The notes: generated from the sequence alone by a model not told the origin. A stretch of 64,000 nucleotides of DNA from Candidatus Korarchaeum sp. (GCA_038888615.1 JAWAID010000001.1:682001-746000), one strand, 5' to 3'. Numbered from the stretch's first letter, positions 50,990 through 59,881 are shown. Translations and numbers: made by a program.

Positions 50990-51641
50990 CCCTTCAGTAA
51001 CACACTTGATAGTCTCACTGGCCCTACTCGGGGCTACCAAGAGGCCAGTGAGGGCGAGGGATCTGAGCAAGTTCATGAGTACGTCGAGAGCAACTCTCTC
51101 GAGATGGGTCTCGAGGGCTGAGGAGCTGGGGTTCGTGAGATCAGCGACATCGAAGAAGAGTCAGTATATCATGCTATCCGAGAAGTCGGTTGAGCTCCTA
51201 AGATCGATAGGTGAGTCCATAGAGGGTCTAGGTTGGGGTGATAGGGTGGTGATGGGTGAGGTCTTCTCCGGTATGGGTGAGGGAGCTTACTACATGTCCA
51301 GAAGTGGGTATATAGAGGGCTTCATCAGGATAATTGGCTATAAGCCCTTCCCAGGTACCCTGAACCTCAAGCTGAGCTACGAGGACGCTGTGAAGGTGAG
51401 CGAGTGGAGGAGGAAGGTGGTGCCTTACTCGATACCGGGGTTCTTGGAGGGAGGACGCACCTTCGGTGATGTGGAGGTCTATCCAGTGGTGATAAACGGC
51501 GAGGTAGAGGCTCTATCCGTTTTCCCTAAGAGGAGACATTACGGTCAGGACGTGCTCGAGCTGGTTCACGAGGAGAACCTTAGGGAGAAGCTGAAACTGA
51601 GGGACGGGGATATGGTGGCGGTCACGCTGAGGAGCTGGTGA
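50979..51641 (+). CDS. ribK: CTP-dependent riboflavin kinase with N-terminal winged helix
   Basis: Archaeal enzyme that makes FMN using CTP. The C-terminal domain (residues ~95-220) has GEVFSGMGEGAYYMSR, IIGYKPFPGTLNLKL, and VEVYPVVINGEVEALSVFP. The N-terminal ~80 residues are a wHTH (ARDLSKFMSTSRATLSRWVSRAEELGFV), as in other archaeal RibK (RbkR), where it can repress riboflavin genes. It is 220 aa. The ATG at 50979 follows GGGGTGAGAGTGG. Confidence 0.93.
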   Translation: MRADPSVTHLIVSLALLGATKRPVRARDLSKFMSTSRATLSRWVSRAEELGFVRSATSKKSQYIMLSEKSVELLRSIGESIEGLGWGDRVVMGEVFSGMGEGAYYMSRSGYIEGFIRIIGYKPFPGTLNLKLSYEDAVKVSEWRRKVVPYSIPGFLEGGRTFGDVEVYPVVINGEVEALSVFPKRRHYGQDVLELVHEENLREKLKLRDGDMVAVTLRSW

Positions 51642-51833
51642 CTATATCCGAAGCCTCGCTCCTTATGAGCGCATCTTCATCGATTCTCAGCGCATTTTGA
51701 CCCTTATCCCTTAAGATAGCCCCTTAAAATTCCTTAGCTCGTTCTTTAAACCGTTATATGATGCTCCTATCAGTGTTCTGAGCCAAATATGGATAAGTAT
51801 TCATACTTAGCCCTTGGGACTTCAGCCTCTCGA

Positions 51834-52799
51834 TCATCGGCCTCCCGTTAGGGTGAACCCGCTCCGAGCCCTCATCAGCTCCTCGAAGAGCTCGGAGAAA
51901 GTCTCCATCTGAAGGTTTAAGGCAGCGTTAAGCTGCCTATCTATCCTCAACCCGCATTCGTAAGCTCCTTTCGGGGCATTGATCTTCCCACATCTGGAGC
52001 ATCCCTTACTCGTATCCTTAGGGTTGAGGAACACAACACTCGACTTATATGACATAAGAGACTGTATGATTTTCCAATCGCTCTTCGCAACTTCCCTGAT
52101 ATGTTTTTCGATTTATTGAACATCCTCTCCTTCCTTAAATCCTCGAAGCCATGTATATAGCCTCTGTACTTCCTAGAGAGAGAAGTGGTTAGCTTGTGAA
52201 CGAAGTCTTTAGCCCTGTTCCTCTCCCTCCTCGAGTACTTAGCCAGAATTCTCTTGAGAGAGGGCTTCCTCAATGCTTTAGACTGCAGCCTCCCCCTCTT
52301 TAATTCATAGATCCTATGAATGTGGAAGAGCTCTCCTAACTCCCCTCACCCTCCTCGAGAACCAAGCTTTCGAGATACCGAAAACCAAATATTCCTCGTA
52401 GGGTCTTATACTAACCTTTATTTTCCCCTCCTTATAGCTGTAAAGCGTCCCCTTTACCCTAACGAACCTTTTCTTTACAACTGGCTTCTCCTCACCTCTC
52501 CCCCTTCTATAGTTCCTTTTCCAGATTTCAGGAGGCTGTAAGCCTTCCTTATGGCTGAATCAACGTAATGCTTTGAGTAGCCCCAATCCTCCATTAACTT
52601 ATCCCTTAGCTGCTTCTTGAACTCCCTACTTTTCGGTATTACTAGGTTACGTCCATCATGCTTCCATACGACCGCCCATATCCAAAGCCCTCTGAAGCAG
52701 CAGCCTGTACGCTTCTAGGAACTCCGAGACATCATAGCTATGCTTGATGTTGTAAGCCCTGTAACTTGGCATTCGCTTGATGTTGCAAGTCACTGGCAT
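51834..52799 (-). pseudogene. tnpB: IS605-family TnpB, multiply frameshifted remnant
   Basis: Pieces in different frames read as TnpB from N- to C-terminus. They are an N-terminal helix (YNIKHSYDVSEFLEAYRLLL, near 52799), SREFKKQLRDKLMEDW, KPVVKKRFVRVKGTLYSY with FGISKAWFSRR, then LAKYSRRERNRAKDFVHKLT, and the zinc ribbon SKGCSRCGKIN to GLRIDRQLNAALNL. One of the zinc-ribbon Cys is missing and the first RuvC part is shortened. At ~970 bp it is smaller than intact genes (~1.2 kb). No tnpA partner is here. Beyond the stop lies a TAAGTAT/ATACTTA dyad (51794-51809). Confidence 0.85.
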
Positions 52800-52829
52800 T
52801 CGGCTTCCTATTAGCTCATCTTATTTTAA

Positions 52830-53042
52830 AATATTCCCATCTACCTCCGCATCTCCGTACTTATACCTATTTTGAAACTGCCGATGACGGCTATCGTTGT
52901 AAGGATGGCCTACAGCATGAACTTCTTCAGGGGCTTTGAAGTTAAAGAAATAATAGTTAAGCCGTTGTATCGTGTAAGAAAACTTCCAGAATACGAGGGT
53001 GAAAAATGGAAAGGGACGTGGACAGTTACTACGCACAACTGA
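52830..53042 (+). pseudogene. small ORF remnant, possible transposase fragment
   Basis: An open frame of 70 codons, with an ATG at 52884, contains AYSMNFFRGFEVKEIIVKPLYRVRK. The order strand, helix, strand-K-P resembles the C-terminal part of DDE transposases (Asp-Tyr then V-I-K-P), but this is a weak match. There is no ribosome-binding site. It lies next to the TnpB remnant. The following 290 bp (53043-53333) show no gene. Confidence 0.3.
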
Positions 53043-53333
53043 CGCATTAATTGACCCACATCTTCATCTCTAATATTTCATAAGTGAGGATCTAACTGAT
53101 CACCCCCTTTCAGATCTGTCTTTAACAATCTCGGGACACTTTGTAAGCGCAAGAGTCAGTTTTGTCCCCGGGAAATCTATGATGCTGTGATAATGGTGTC
53201 AATGAGCTCCATCACACGGAGCGGTACTTAAAGGCTTAGAATTCGAACAATTCCATCAGTAGCGTGAGGCCCCAGCTGTTCGATGAGCATCCATGCTATG
53301 GAGTATGTGGTTTAATGCACTCTGCCTGTCTTA

Positions 53334-53687
53334 TCACAGGATTCTGATACCCTCCTCATCTATCGTTTTGATCCATTTTGAATTCCTCATTTCCTCATAC
53401 TCCTTTAAGGAGAGGATGTGTAACTCCAGTCTCGGCAGCTTGATGTTCTTCATTAGGGTCTTATACACATCATCCTCCTCGCATTGCGTGTCGTCGAAAA
53501 CCACGAGGAGGTCTATATCACTGCCCGCAGTATAGCGCTTCTTGGCGTAGGAGCCAAAGATTACAACCTTTTTCAAGGCCAGACTTTCAGATAGAAGAGA
53601 AACTACTCTACTCACCTCTCTTATAACGTCCTCTTGGCTAAGCTTTGGAAAGAAGACCCTTACAGAACTCGAGTATTTCCTCCGCAT
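53334..53687 (-). CDS. minimal nucleotidyltransferase (MNT) of second HEPN pair
   Basis: Active site GSYAKKRYTAGSDIDLLVV matches G-S-x10-D-x-D; the third acidic position is probably in RLELHIL. 117 aa. It overlaps the upstream HEPN gene by 50 bp and is presumably coupled. It differs clearly from the MNT at 12.5 kb. The role (AMP-adding antitoxin) is inferred from related pairs. Confidence 0.8.
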   Translation of the reverse strand: MRRKYSSSVRVFFPKLSQEDVIREVSRVVSLLSESLALKKVVIFGSYAKKRYTAGSDIDLLVVFDDTQCEEDDVYKTLMKNIKLPRLELHILSLKEYEEMRNSKWIKTIDEEGIRIL

Positions 53688-54033
53688 ACCTAATCAGCCT
53701 CTCAGCCTCCTCCCTAGTGTATCGCCTCCTCGGCGAAGAGGAGGGATGAGCATTTGGATACCTAGTGGGGATATAAGCCTTATCAAGTTCGAGAGAATGC
53801 TCTAGCAGCGTTGTACTGACGGGTTCTTTCTCCTTGAGATGTAGTAGAAGATCGTAGACCGAGTGTCCCCATGCCTCTGCACCCAGCCTCTGAAGCACCG
53901 CCTTAACTGCCTTCTCCGCTGACTGCTGCGCTGAGAAACAGGCCCAGTCGTAGAAGCCATATTTCAAATCATGCTTCGCATGCTCCAAATCGCCCTCAGC
54001 CTGGTCGATCCAGTCCGCGCTTCTCTCAACCAT
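53638..54033 (-). CDS. HEPN-domain protein of second HEPN pair
   Basis: SADWIDQAEGDLEHAKHDL, YDWACFSAQQSAEKAVKAV, GHSVYDLLLHLKEKE and IPTRYPNAHPSSSPRR. The RYPNAH segment fits R-x4-H of HEPN RNases. 131 aa. Leaderless ATG at 54033 with a strong TATA (AATTTAAATATAT on this strand, near 54056-54068). About half its residues are shared with the HEPN at 12.1 kb by eye. Confidence 0.82.
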   Translation of the reverse strand: MVERSADWIDQAEGDLEHAKHDLKYGFYDWACFSAQQSAEKAVKAVLQRLGAEAWGHSVYDLLLHLKEKEPVSTTLLEHSLELDKAYIPTRYPNAHPSSSPRRRYTREEAERLIRYAEEILEFCKGLLSKA

Positions 54034-54419
54034 AACGTGTCTTTAGGGGGCGAGAATATATTTAAATTGTGATGATTGCTCGTCCTCCGAACCCCTAAAC
54101 AATGAATTATGTCCCAGAGGGACCTTAACCTTGGGTCGTGGAGTGGTTCAAGCATTCATGTCATATAAGGTTACCGCCTTGACATATGTGCCCTTAAACA
54201 TAAATCCCTCGCCCCTCATGAATAGCTTCAAGGAAGTACTCGTTAGCTTCCTGCCTAATGGTCCACCTCGAGCGTTAGGATCATGTCTAGCGCCTAGCTC
54301 GCAAGTGTTAGAGTTATGCCTAGTGCTCTTGCTGGGAGCGTTAGTGCCTAGCCTAACGCTTTGAGCTATCTCCGGAATCCCCAAGGAAAAATGCTCCAAA
54401 GCCCTCCGAAAAGCCAGAG
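54034..54419. other. 386-bp intergenic region with short repeats
   Basis: The left end is the HEPN promoter. Open frames on both strands around 54130-54444 have no binding site or known family. The only structure found is the 33-bp imperfect tandem repeat listed separately. Confidence 0.4.
54271..54359. repeat. three imperfect 33-bp tandem repeats
   Basis: AGCGTTAGGATCATGTCTAG at 54271, AGTGTTAGAGTTATGCCTAG at 54304 and AGCGTTAGTGCCTAG at 54337 begin exactly 33 bp apart; the third unit is internally shortened. Roughly two thirds of bases agree between units 1 and 2. They lie between a HEPN gene and tRNA-Val. Confidence 0.5.
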
Positions 54420-54492
54420 TGGGCCGGGTGGGAGTCGAACCCACGACCTCCGCCGTGTGAGGGCGGCGTCATGACCACTAGACCACCGGCCC
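54420..54492 (-). tRNA. tRNA-Val (CAC)
   Basis: Read on the minus strand: acceptor GGGCCGG/CCGGCCC, anticodon stem CCGCC/GGCGG around CTCACAC giving anticodon CAC, T-arm GTGGG-TTCGACT-CCCAC, discriminator A, no CCA encoded. Very similar to tRNA-Val(GAC) at 43154, so the two probably arose by duplication. Confidence 0.96.
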
Positions 54493-54575
54493 CCTGGAGC
54501 TAAGGGTTCCCAAATTTTAATCTTTGCGTCCTTTACCCTCGCTGAGGACGGGCTGAAGTTGGGATAGCCCGGGGT

Positions 54576-55661
54576 TCACTGGAAGAGCCCTCTGACTGTG
54601 GAGTCATTAGGACATTGAACTACGCCTCTGTAGTAAGGGCAGAAGGAGCAGGACGGCGAGTTCCCCCAGCAGTCGTACTGGTTGCTCTCGGATATCTGAC
54701 ACCCATCCCAAGCCGGGCAGTCGTTGCACGAAGGGTACTGCGAGAGCCTCACGAGCGATCTGAAGGTTACGTATTCCTCAGAGAACCAGATATCCATGAG
54801 AGGCTTTTTTCTCAGGTCACCGAAGCTTACTTGCATAACCTCCACCCTCTTTCCATCTAACCAAGCTACGTAACCGTGGATGGTGAATAGGCAGGGAGAG
54901 ACCTTCCCATCGTAGCTGATCGCGAGCGACTCCCTCTCCACGAAGGGGCACCACCTCTCGGTCTTGTAGCGGAATGAGGGGACCACTAACTTCATGTTGC
55001 TTCCCGTAGCTATGAGCCAGGCTTCTCTAAGTACCTCAGAAACGTGATCGACCTCGAACGCACCGTAGAGCCTCTCCCCATCTACCTCCTCACTCGTAGG
55101 TATTACGTTCGAGAGGAGCAACCCCCTCACGCCCAGTTCGGAGGCCCACCTGACCAAGGAGGGGAGATCGCGGTAAGTGCTCCTCATGAGGACGCTGGAT
55201 AACCATACCCTGGTTCTCCCCGCGATGGCCCTTATTCCCTCCTCCACGGAGATCACATCAGACCCCCTAATCCCGCGGTACCTCTCCGGGATCGCCGATT
55301 CCACGCTGACGAATACGTTGGAGAACGCATCAGCTAAGGGAACGACCCTGTCCCTCAAAAGCGTCCCGTTGGTGACTAGGTTCAGATCGAAGTCCCTGGA
55401 CGCTAGCTTAACTAGACCCTCGAACTCGGGGTGGAGGGTTGGCTCCCCGAAGCCGTCTAACCAGATGCTCCTCACTTCCCCCTTTAGCTCCATCAATAAG
55501 GTCCCGAAGAGGTCTGGGCTCATGAACCCGGTCTCAGGGTACCAGCTCCTCCTGTAACAGAAGCTGCAGCTCAGGTTGCACTCGTTGGTGAGTTCCAAGT
55601 GGACCTCCCTGGGGAGTCGGAGGTCCGGGACGAAGAAACCGCCTCTAACCCTGACCCTCAT
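54576..55661 (-). CDS. radical SAM/SPASM protein, tungsten-cofactor oxidoreductase maturase type
   Basis: Radical SAM core: CNLSCSFCYR, IWLDGFGEPTLHPEF, LVTNGTLL. The C-terminal cluster region is CNDCPAWDGCQ then QYDCWGNSPSCSFC and VVQCP, an arrangement I recall from the family found beside aldehyde:ferredoxin (tungsten) oxidoreductases. It is about 361 aa from the ATG at 55661; GTG at 55664 is equally possible. TATA near 55682-55692. No tungsten oxidoreductase gene is in this window. General radical SAM/SPASM status is certain; the tungsten link is likely. Confidence 0.78.
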   Translation of the reverse strand: MRVRVRGGFFVPDLRLPREVHLELTNECNLSCSFCYRRSWYPETGFMSPDLFGTLLMELKGEVRSIWLDGFGEPTLHPEFEGLVKLASRDFDLNLVTNGTLLRDRVVPLADAFSNVFVSVESAIPERYRGIRGSDVISVEEGIRAIAGRTRVWLSSVLMRSTYRDLPSLVRWASELGVRGLLLSNVIPTSEEVDGERLYGAFEVDHVSEVLREAWLIATGSNMKLVVPSFRYKTERWCPFVERESLAISYDGKVSPCLFTIHGYVAWLDGKRVEVMQVSFGDLRKKPLMDIWFSEEYVTFRSLVRLSQYPSCNDCPAWDGCQISESNQYDCWGNSPSCSFCPYYRGVVQCPNDSTVRGLFQ

Positions 55662-55690
55662 CACGGGACTCCCCTGTCGCTCGCTAAAAA

Positions 55691-56584
55691 TCATAGTGGT
55701 GATGCGCCCTCGGCTAGAGCCGCCCCCAGGATGGTAACCGGTACGCTCAGCTCCCTGCACCTCTCCCTCATCCTCCTCGATAAAGCCTCGCAGTCCTCAC
55801 AAAGCGCGATCAAAGTGGGTCCAGCTCCACTCAGGGAGATCCCCAGGGCTCCCGACCTCATGGCCTCCTCCCTCAGCTCGTTGAGTCCGGGGATGAGCCC
55901 GGCCCTCACCTCATCCACGAAGGAGTAACTCATCCCCTCGCCGAACAGCTTAGCATCACCCAGGGTGAGACCCAGTAGCAGGCGGGACAGGTGGGAGCAA
56001 TGACTCAGGAAGCTCTCAAGCGGTACCTCCTTAGGGATCACGCTCCTCATGTACCTCGTCTTTTCCTCAGGCACTTCCACCCAGGGGATCAGGAGGAGGA
56101 ACTCGAAGTCCGGCTTGAACCTGACGATCCTACTGCCCAACACGACCAAGCCGCCTAAGAGGGATGGAGCCACGTTATCGGCATGAGGGGATCCCGAAGC
56201 TATTCTCTCACCCTCACTAGCGGCTTTAACGAGATCCTCATCATCTAGAAGTCCTCCCAGCATCTCGTCTATCGCTCTAACGGTGGCCGCTGCTGAGGCA
56301 CCGCTGCTCCCGAGTCCCCTACGCGGTGGAACCCCCTTCCATATCCTTATCGAAGCGTCGAGCCTCTGCTCAGCCATCCTGAGGGCCGCCCTAGCGGCTT
56401 CAGCGGCCGAGTTGAGCTCCCCCAAGGGTACCGAGGAGGAGTAGGGACCGCTCACCTCAACCACCCTGGCCTCGCCCCTCCCGCTGCTCAGCTCCACCTC
56501 CACCACATCGTGGAAGGCATCCAGGGCCACGCCCATCAGGTCGTAGCCGGGCCCCAGGTTAGCGCTGGAGCAGTAGGCCCTCAC
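55691..56584 (-). CDS. thrB: homoserine kinase
   Basis: GHMP-family kinase that phosphorylates homoserine for threonine synthesis. CSSANLGPGYDLMGVAL, the ATP loop PPRRGLGSSGASAAATVRA, and the C-terminal LGISLSGAGPTLIAL. 297 aa. The start is GTG at 56584 overlapping the thrC stop (GTGA), so it is coupled to thrC. Confidence 0.95.
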   Translation of the reverse strand: MRAYCSSANLGPGYDLMGVALDAFHDVVEVELSSGRGEARVVEVSGPYSSSVPLGELNSAAEAARAALRMAEQRLDASIRIWKGVPPRRGLGSSGASAAATVRAIDEMLGGLLDDEDLVKAASEGERIASGSPHADNVAPSLLGGLVVLGSRIVRFKPDFEFLLLIPWVEVPEEKTRYMRSVIPKEVPLESFLSHCSHLSRLLLGLTLGDAKLFGEGMSYSFVDEVRAGLIPGLNELREEAMRSGALGISLSGAGPTLIALCEDCEALSRRMRERCRELSVPVTILGAALAEGASPL

Positions 56585-57765
56585 CCTCGTGCTAACACCT
56601 CCCTCAGGAGCCTGATCGCCTCGTCGCTGCTCCTCACCCTGATCGCCTCAGGTACCTGCACCACATCAGGGTCCTTAAGAGCGTGTCCCGTCGCGATCAA
56701 GACTACAGTATCGTCTTGTTCTATCTCATTACCAACCAACTTCGTGTAAGCCGCGTAAGGGGAAGCTGAAGCAGGCTCCACTCCTATTCCCATCCTTCCC
56801 AGCTTTCTCTGAGCTTCTAAGATCTCCTGATCACTCACCTCAACGGCTAAGCCTCCGCTCTCCCTCAACGCCCTCATCGCCTTAGGCCAGTTCACGGGCC
56901 TCCCGATCCTTATGGCCGTGGCCACAGTCTCAGGGCTCTCCACGAATAGGGGCTCGCTCCTCCCCTCCCTGTAAGCCCTGGCTATCGGGGAGGCACCCTC
57001 AGCTTGCACACCGATCAGTCTGGGGAGCCTAGGTATGAGTCCTCTCTCCCTGAGCTCCTTGAACCCCTTCCAAACCGCTGATATGTTTCCGGCATTCCCC
57101 ACGGGCAGTATTATCCAGTCAGGAACCCCTATCTCATCCGCTATCTCGTAAGCCAAGGTCTTCTGACCCTCCAACCTCCAGGGGTTGAAGGAGTTCAGGG
57201 GGTAGAGGCCTAGTTCCCTGCTGAAGGCTCCCATAACGGACTCCAGAGCGTCGTCGAAGGAGCCCTCTATCTCTATCACGGTAGCCCCATGCAGGACAGC
57301 TTGGAAGAGCTTTCCCTTAGCTACCTTACCCCTAGGGAGTATGATAAAGCTCTTGAGACCCGCTCTAGCAGCGTAAGCTGACATAGAAGCGGCTGTGTTC
57401 CCCGTGGAAGCGCAGACCACGCTGCTGACCCCCTCCTCCTTAGCCACGCTGATGGCCACCGACATCCCCCTGTCCTTGAAGGACCCGGTCGGGTTGGACC
57501 CCTCGAACTTGACGAGGAGTTTGTTCCCCACCTCCATGAGGGGAGTTCCCCCCTCCAGCATCGTGATCGGAGGGACCCTGGGTAGGAGCTCTCTGTACCT
57601 CCAGACACCGAACCTCCTAGACCTGAAGAGCTCCCAAGATACCTCAGGAGTCTCCTTGAGCTTCGGTTCCAGGAGCCCGTTGCAATTGGGACACCTCATC
57701 AACCAGGCGTCCGCCCCGTAGGACGATCCGCAGCTGACACACTCGAGCTCGTACTCTTGGAGCAT
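56581..57765 (-). CDS. thrC: threonine synthase
   Basis: PLP enzyme making threonine from O-phosphohomoserine. N-terminal zinc ribbon CVSCG, CPNC; PLP lysine in NPTGSFKDRGMS; CASTGNTAASMSAYAARAG; PVGNAGNISAVWKGF; VLIATGHALKDPD. 394 aa. All catalytic residues are intact, in contrast to the relative at 14784. Leaderless ATG at 57765 with a TATA (GGTTATTAATCG on this strand, 57784-57795) that could also serve glyA on the other strand. Confidence 0.96.
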   Translation of the reverse strand: MLQEYELECVSCGSSYGADAWLMRCPNCNGLLEPKLKETPEVSWELFRSRRFGVWRYRELLPRVPPITMLEGGTPLMEVGNKLLVKFEGSNPTGSFKDRGMSVAISVAKEEGVSSVVCASTGNTAASMSAYAARAGLKSFIILPRGKVAKGKLFQAVLHGATVIEIEGSFDDALESVMGAFSRELGLYPLNSFNPWRLEGQKTLAYEIADEIGVPDWIILPVGNAGNISAVWKGFKELRERGLIPRLPRLIGVQAEGASPIARAYREGRSEPLFVESPETVATAIRIGRPVNWPKAMRALRESGGLAVEVSDQEILEAQRKLGRMGIGVEPASASPYAAYTKLVGNEIEQDDTVVLIATGHALKDPDVVQVPEAIRVRSSDEAIRLLREVLARG

Positions 57766-57852
57766 TGGGCAGTACAGTCAAAACGATTAATAACCTATTC
57801 CCTCAGTGCAACTTAGGGTGGTAAGCTGGACCCGTTTGAGGCTTACAGGAAG

Positions 57853-59130
57853 GTGCAGTCTTCCATAGCTGAACACCATAAGTGGTTCGATTCATCCCTC
57901 CCGATGATAGCCAGTGAGAACCTAGCTAGTCCGGCGGTCAGGAGGGCCATGAGCTCGGACTTCGGCCACAGGTACGCTGAGGGCTGGGTGGGGGAGAGGG
58001 TCTACGCCGGCACCAGGTACATAGATGAGGTGGAGTTCATAGCTATGGAGCTCGTTAAGAGGATGTTCAACGTGAAGTTCGCTGATGTCAGGCCAATAAG
58101 TGGTGTGGTAGCTAACTTAGCGGTTTACACGGCCTTCACACAGCCAGGAGATGTGGTGATGGCCCTGCCCATAACGAAAGGGGGGCACATAAGCATGGGA
58201 CCCCTCAGGGGGAGCGAGGGGCAGTTCATAGGGGGCACCGCGGGTGCCGTGAGGGGGCTTGACGTGAGGTATTTGGCTTTCGACGACCAAAACATGAACA
58301 TAGATGTGGATAAGAGCTTGAGGAGGATGGAGGAGAGCAGGCCAAAGCTAGTGATACTGGGAGGAAGCGTGATACTCTTCCCCCACCCGGTGAGGGAGAT
58401 AGCTGAGGGGTGCAAGTCGATAGGGGCACTGCTTCACTACGATGCCGCTCACGTAGCTGGCTTGATAGCTGGCAAGAGGTTCCAACAGCCGATGGAGGAG
58501 GGAGCTGATGTCATGACCATGAGCACTCACAAGACCTTCTTCGGCCCTCAACACGGTGCCGTCGTGACTAACGATGAGGAGAAGTTCGAGAGGATAAAGC
58601 TAGCGAACTTCCCAGGTTTGCTGAGCAATCATCACCTCCATTCCGTTGCGGCCCTAGCCTTAGCTGCGGCCGAGATGCTAGCGTTCGGCGAGGAGTACGC
58701 GGAGCAAGTTATCAGGAACGCTAAGTCACTGGCTCAAGCCCTGCACGATGAGGGATTCAACGTGGTTGCGGAGCACCTGGGGTTCACCGAGAGCCACCAA
58801 GTGCTCCTCGACGTGGATGCGCTGGGAGGAGGTTACAAGTGCGAGAAGCTGCTGGAGGAGGCCAACATAATAGTGAACAGGAACCTCCTGCCCTGGGACA
58901 TAAAAAGGGGGAGGAGCTTCAGGGACCCGGGGGGCCTGAGGCTTGGCGTAGCTGAGCTCACCAGACTCGGTATGCGTGAGGATGAGATGATGGAGATAGC
59001 CAAGCTATACAGAAGGGTCCTGCTCGATAAGGAGGATCCTAAGAAAGTAGCTGAGAGCGTAGCTGAGCTCAGGAGGAGTTTCAGGAACGTGAAGTACGCT
59101 TTCGAGGAGGGTCCGGCTTACGGGTATTGA
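57853..59130 (+). CDS. glyA: serine hydroxymethyltransferase
   Basis: PLP enzyme interconverting serine and glycine with a folate/pterin carrier. SLPMIASENLASPAVRRAM, GHRYAEGWVGERVYAGTRYID, HYDAAHVAGLIAG, PLP lysine in MSTHKTFFGPQHG, DPGGLRLGVAELTRLGM. It is 425 aa from the GTG at 57853, but the first helix seems short. The frame stays open upstream to a TAG at about 57814, with no ATG, GTG or TTG; a CTG at 57826 after GGGTGGT would add nine residues. The start is therefore uncertain. Confidence 0.95.
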   Translation: MQSSIAEHHKWFDSSLPMIASENLASPAVRRAMSSDFGHRYAEGWVGERVYAGTRYIDEVEFIAMELVKRMFNVKFADVRPISGVVANLAVYTAFTQPGDVVMALPITKGGHISMGPLRGSEGQFIGGTAGAVRGLDVRYLAFDDQNMNIDVDKSLRRMEESRPKLVILGGSVILFPHPVREIAEGCKSIGALLHYDAAHVAGLIAGKRFQQPMEEGADVMTMSTHKTFFGPQHGAVVTNDEEKFERIKLANFPGLLSNHHLHSVAALALAAAEMLAFGEEYAEQVIRNAKSLAQALHDEGFNVVAEHLGFTESHQVLLDVDALGGGYKCEKLLEEANIIVNRNLLPWDIKRGRSFRDPGGLRLGVAELTRLGMREDEMMEIAKLYRRVLLDKEDPKKVAESVAELRRSFRNVKYAFEEGPAYGY

Positions 59131-59137
59131 GGGGCTA

Positions 59138-59881
59138 TTGAGGGACAGGAGGAGGGGTTCATTCGAGATATTCGAGGAAGCCCTGAGCATCCTAATCAAC
59201 TCTCAGGACCCTTGCAGCGAGGCCAGGCTCTTAGCTGACGCTCATCCCGAGATGTCAGTCCTCCAGCACTTGGTCAGGGCTTCTTGCAGAGGTTCGCTCA
59301 GCGCACTGAAGGAGTTCTTCGATAACTCGAAAGCGCTGCTAGCTAGGACCTGCGCTGAGCACCTAGATGAGTTAGGGGTTGAGAGGGTCGCAACCCTCAG
59401 CAGGAGCTCCGCGGTCATCAACTGCATCAGGAGGTGCGGTGTCAGCGAGGTAATAGTCGGCGAGTCCCTCCCGGGGGGAGAGGGGTTTGAGACAGCGAGT
59501 ATCCTGAGGGAAGCCGGCCTCTCAGTTCTCCTGGTGAGGGACTCCCTCCTCCCCTGGGTAGCGGTGAGGAGGGGGGCCATCGGACTGGTCGGAGCGGATA
59601 GGGTCACCAGGACTCACCTGGTGAATAAGGCCGGGACCTTCGCATTAGCATCGGCCGTGAGAACAGTTGCAGTTCCGGGCCTGTTGAAGCTACAGGATGC
59701 CCCTCACGGCTTAAGTGAGGAGATCGTTGAGAGGTATGGGATCAGAAGCTTAGAATCGGCTTTCGACGAGACACCCCTGGAGAAGTTCCTCTGCATAATC
59801 TTCGAGGGCCTGGTTGTGCGTTACGATGAGATAGGAAGGGCCTTCGATAAGCTAGATGCCCTGCTCAGCTTGAATCAGTGA
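59138..59881 (+). CDS. eIF2B alpha/beta/delta-related protein
   Basis: Belongs to the family of eIF2B subunits, ribose-1,5-bisphosphate isomerase and methylthioribose-1-phosphate isomerase. ATLSRSSAVINCIRRC, EVIVGESLPGGEGFETASIL, GLVGADRVTRTHLVNKAGTFALA fit. It is only 247 aa versus ~320 for R15P isomerase, and mostly lacks the N-terminal helical extension. The substrate or role is not clear. TTG start at 59138, eight bases after the glyA stop, so the two are probably cotranscribed. Confidence 0.75.
   Translation: MRDRRRGSFEIFEEALSILINSQDPCSEARLLADAHPEMSVLQHLVRASCRGSLSALKEFFDNSKALLARTCAEHLDELGVERVATLSRSSAVINCIRRCGVSEVIVGESLPGGEGFETASILREAGLSVLLVRDSLLPWVAVRRGAIGLVGADRVTRTHLVNKAGTFALASAVRTVAVPGLLKLQDAPHGLSEEIVERYGIRSLESAFDETPLEKFLCIIFEGLVVRYDEIGRAFDKLDALLSLNQ

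Noticed and set aside
50332-51018. N-terminal extension of the taw1 ORF
   Set aside because: It is a Ser/Leu-rich shadow of translin on the opposite strand; homology begins after 50331.
54131-54364. 77-codon ORF between HEPN and tRNA-Val
   Set aside because: Its C-terminal part is just translation of the 33-bp repeats; no binding site.
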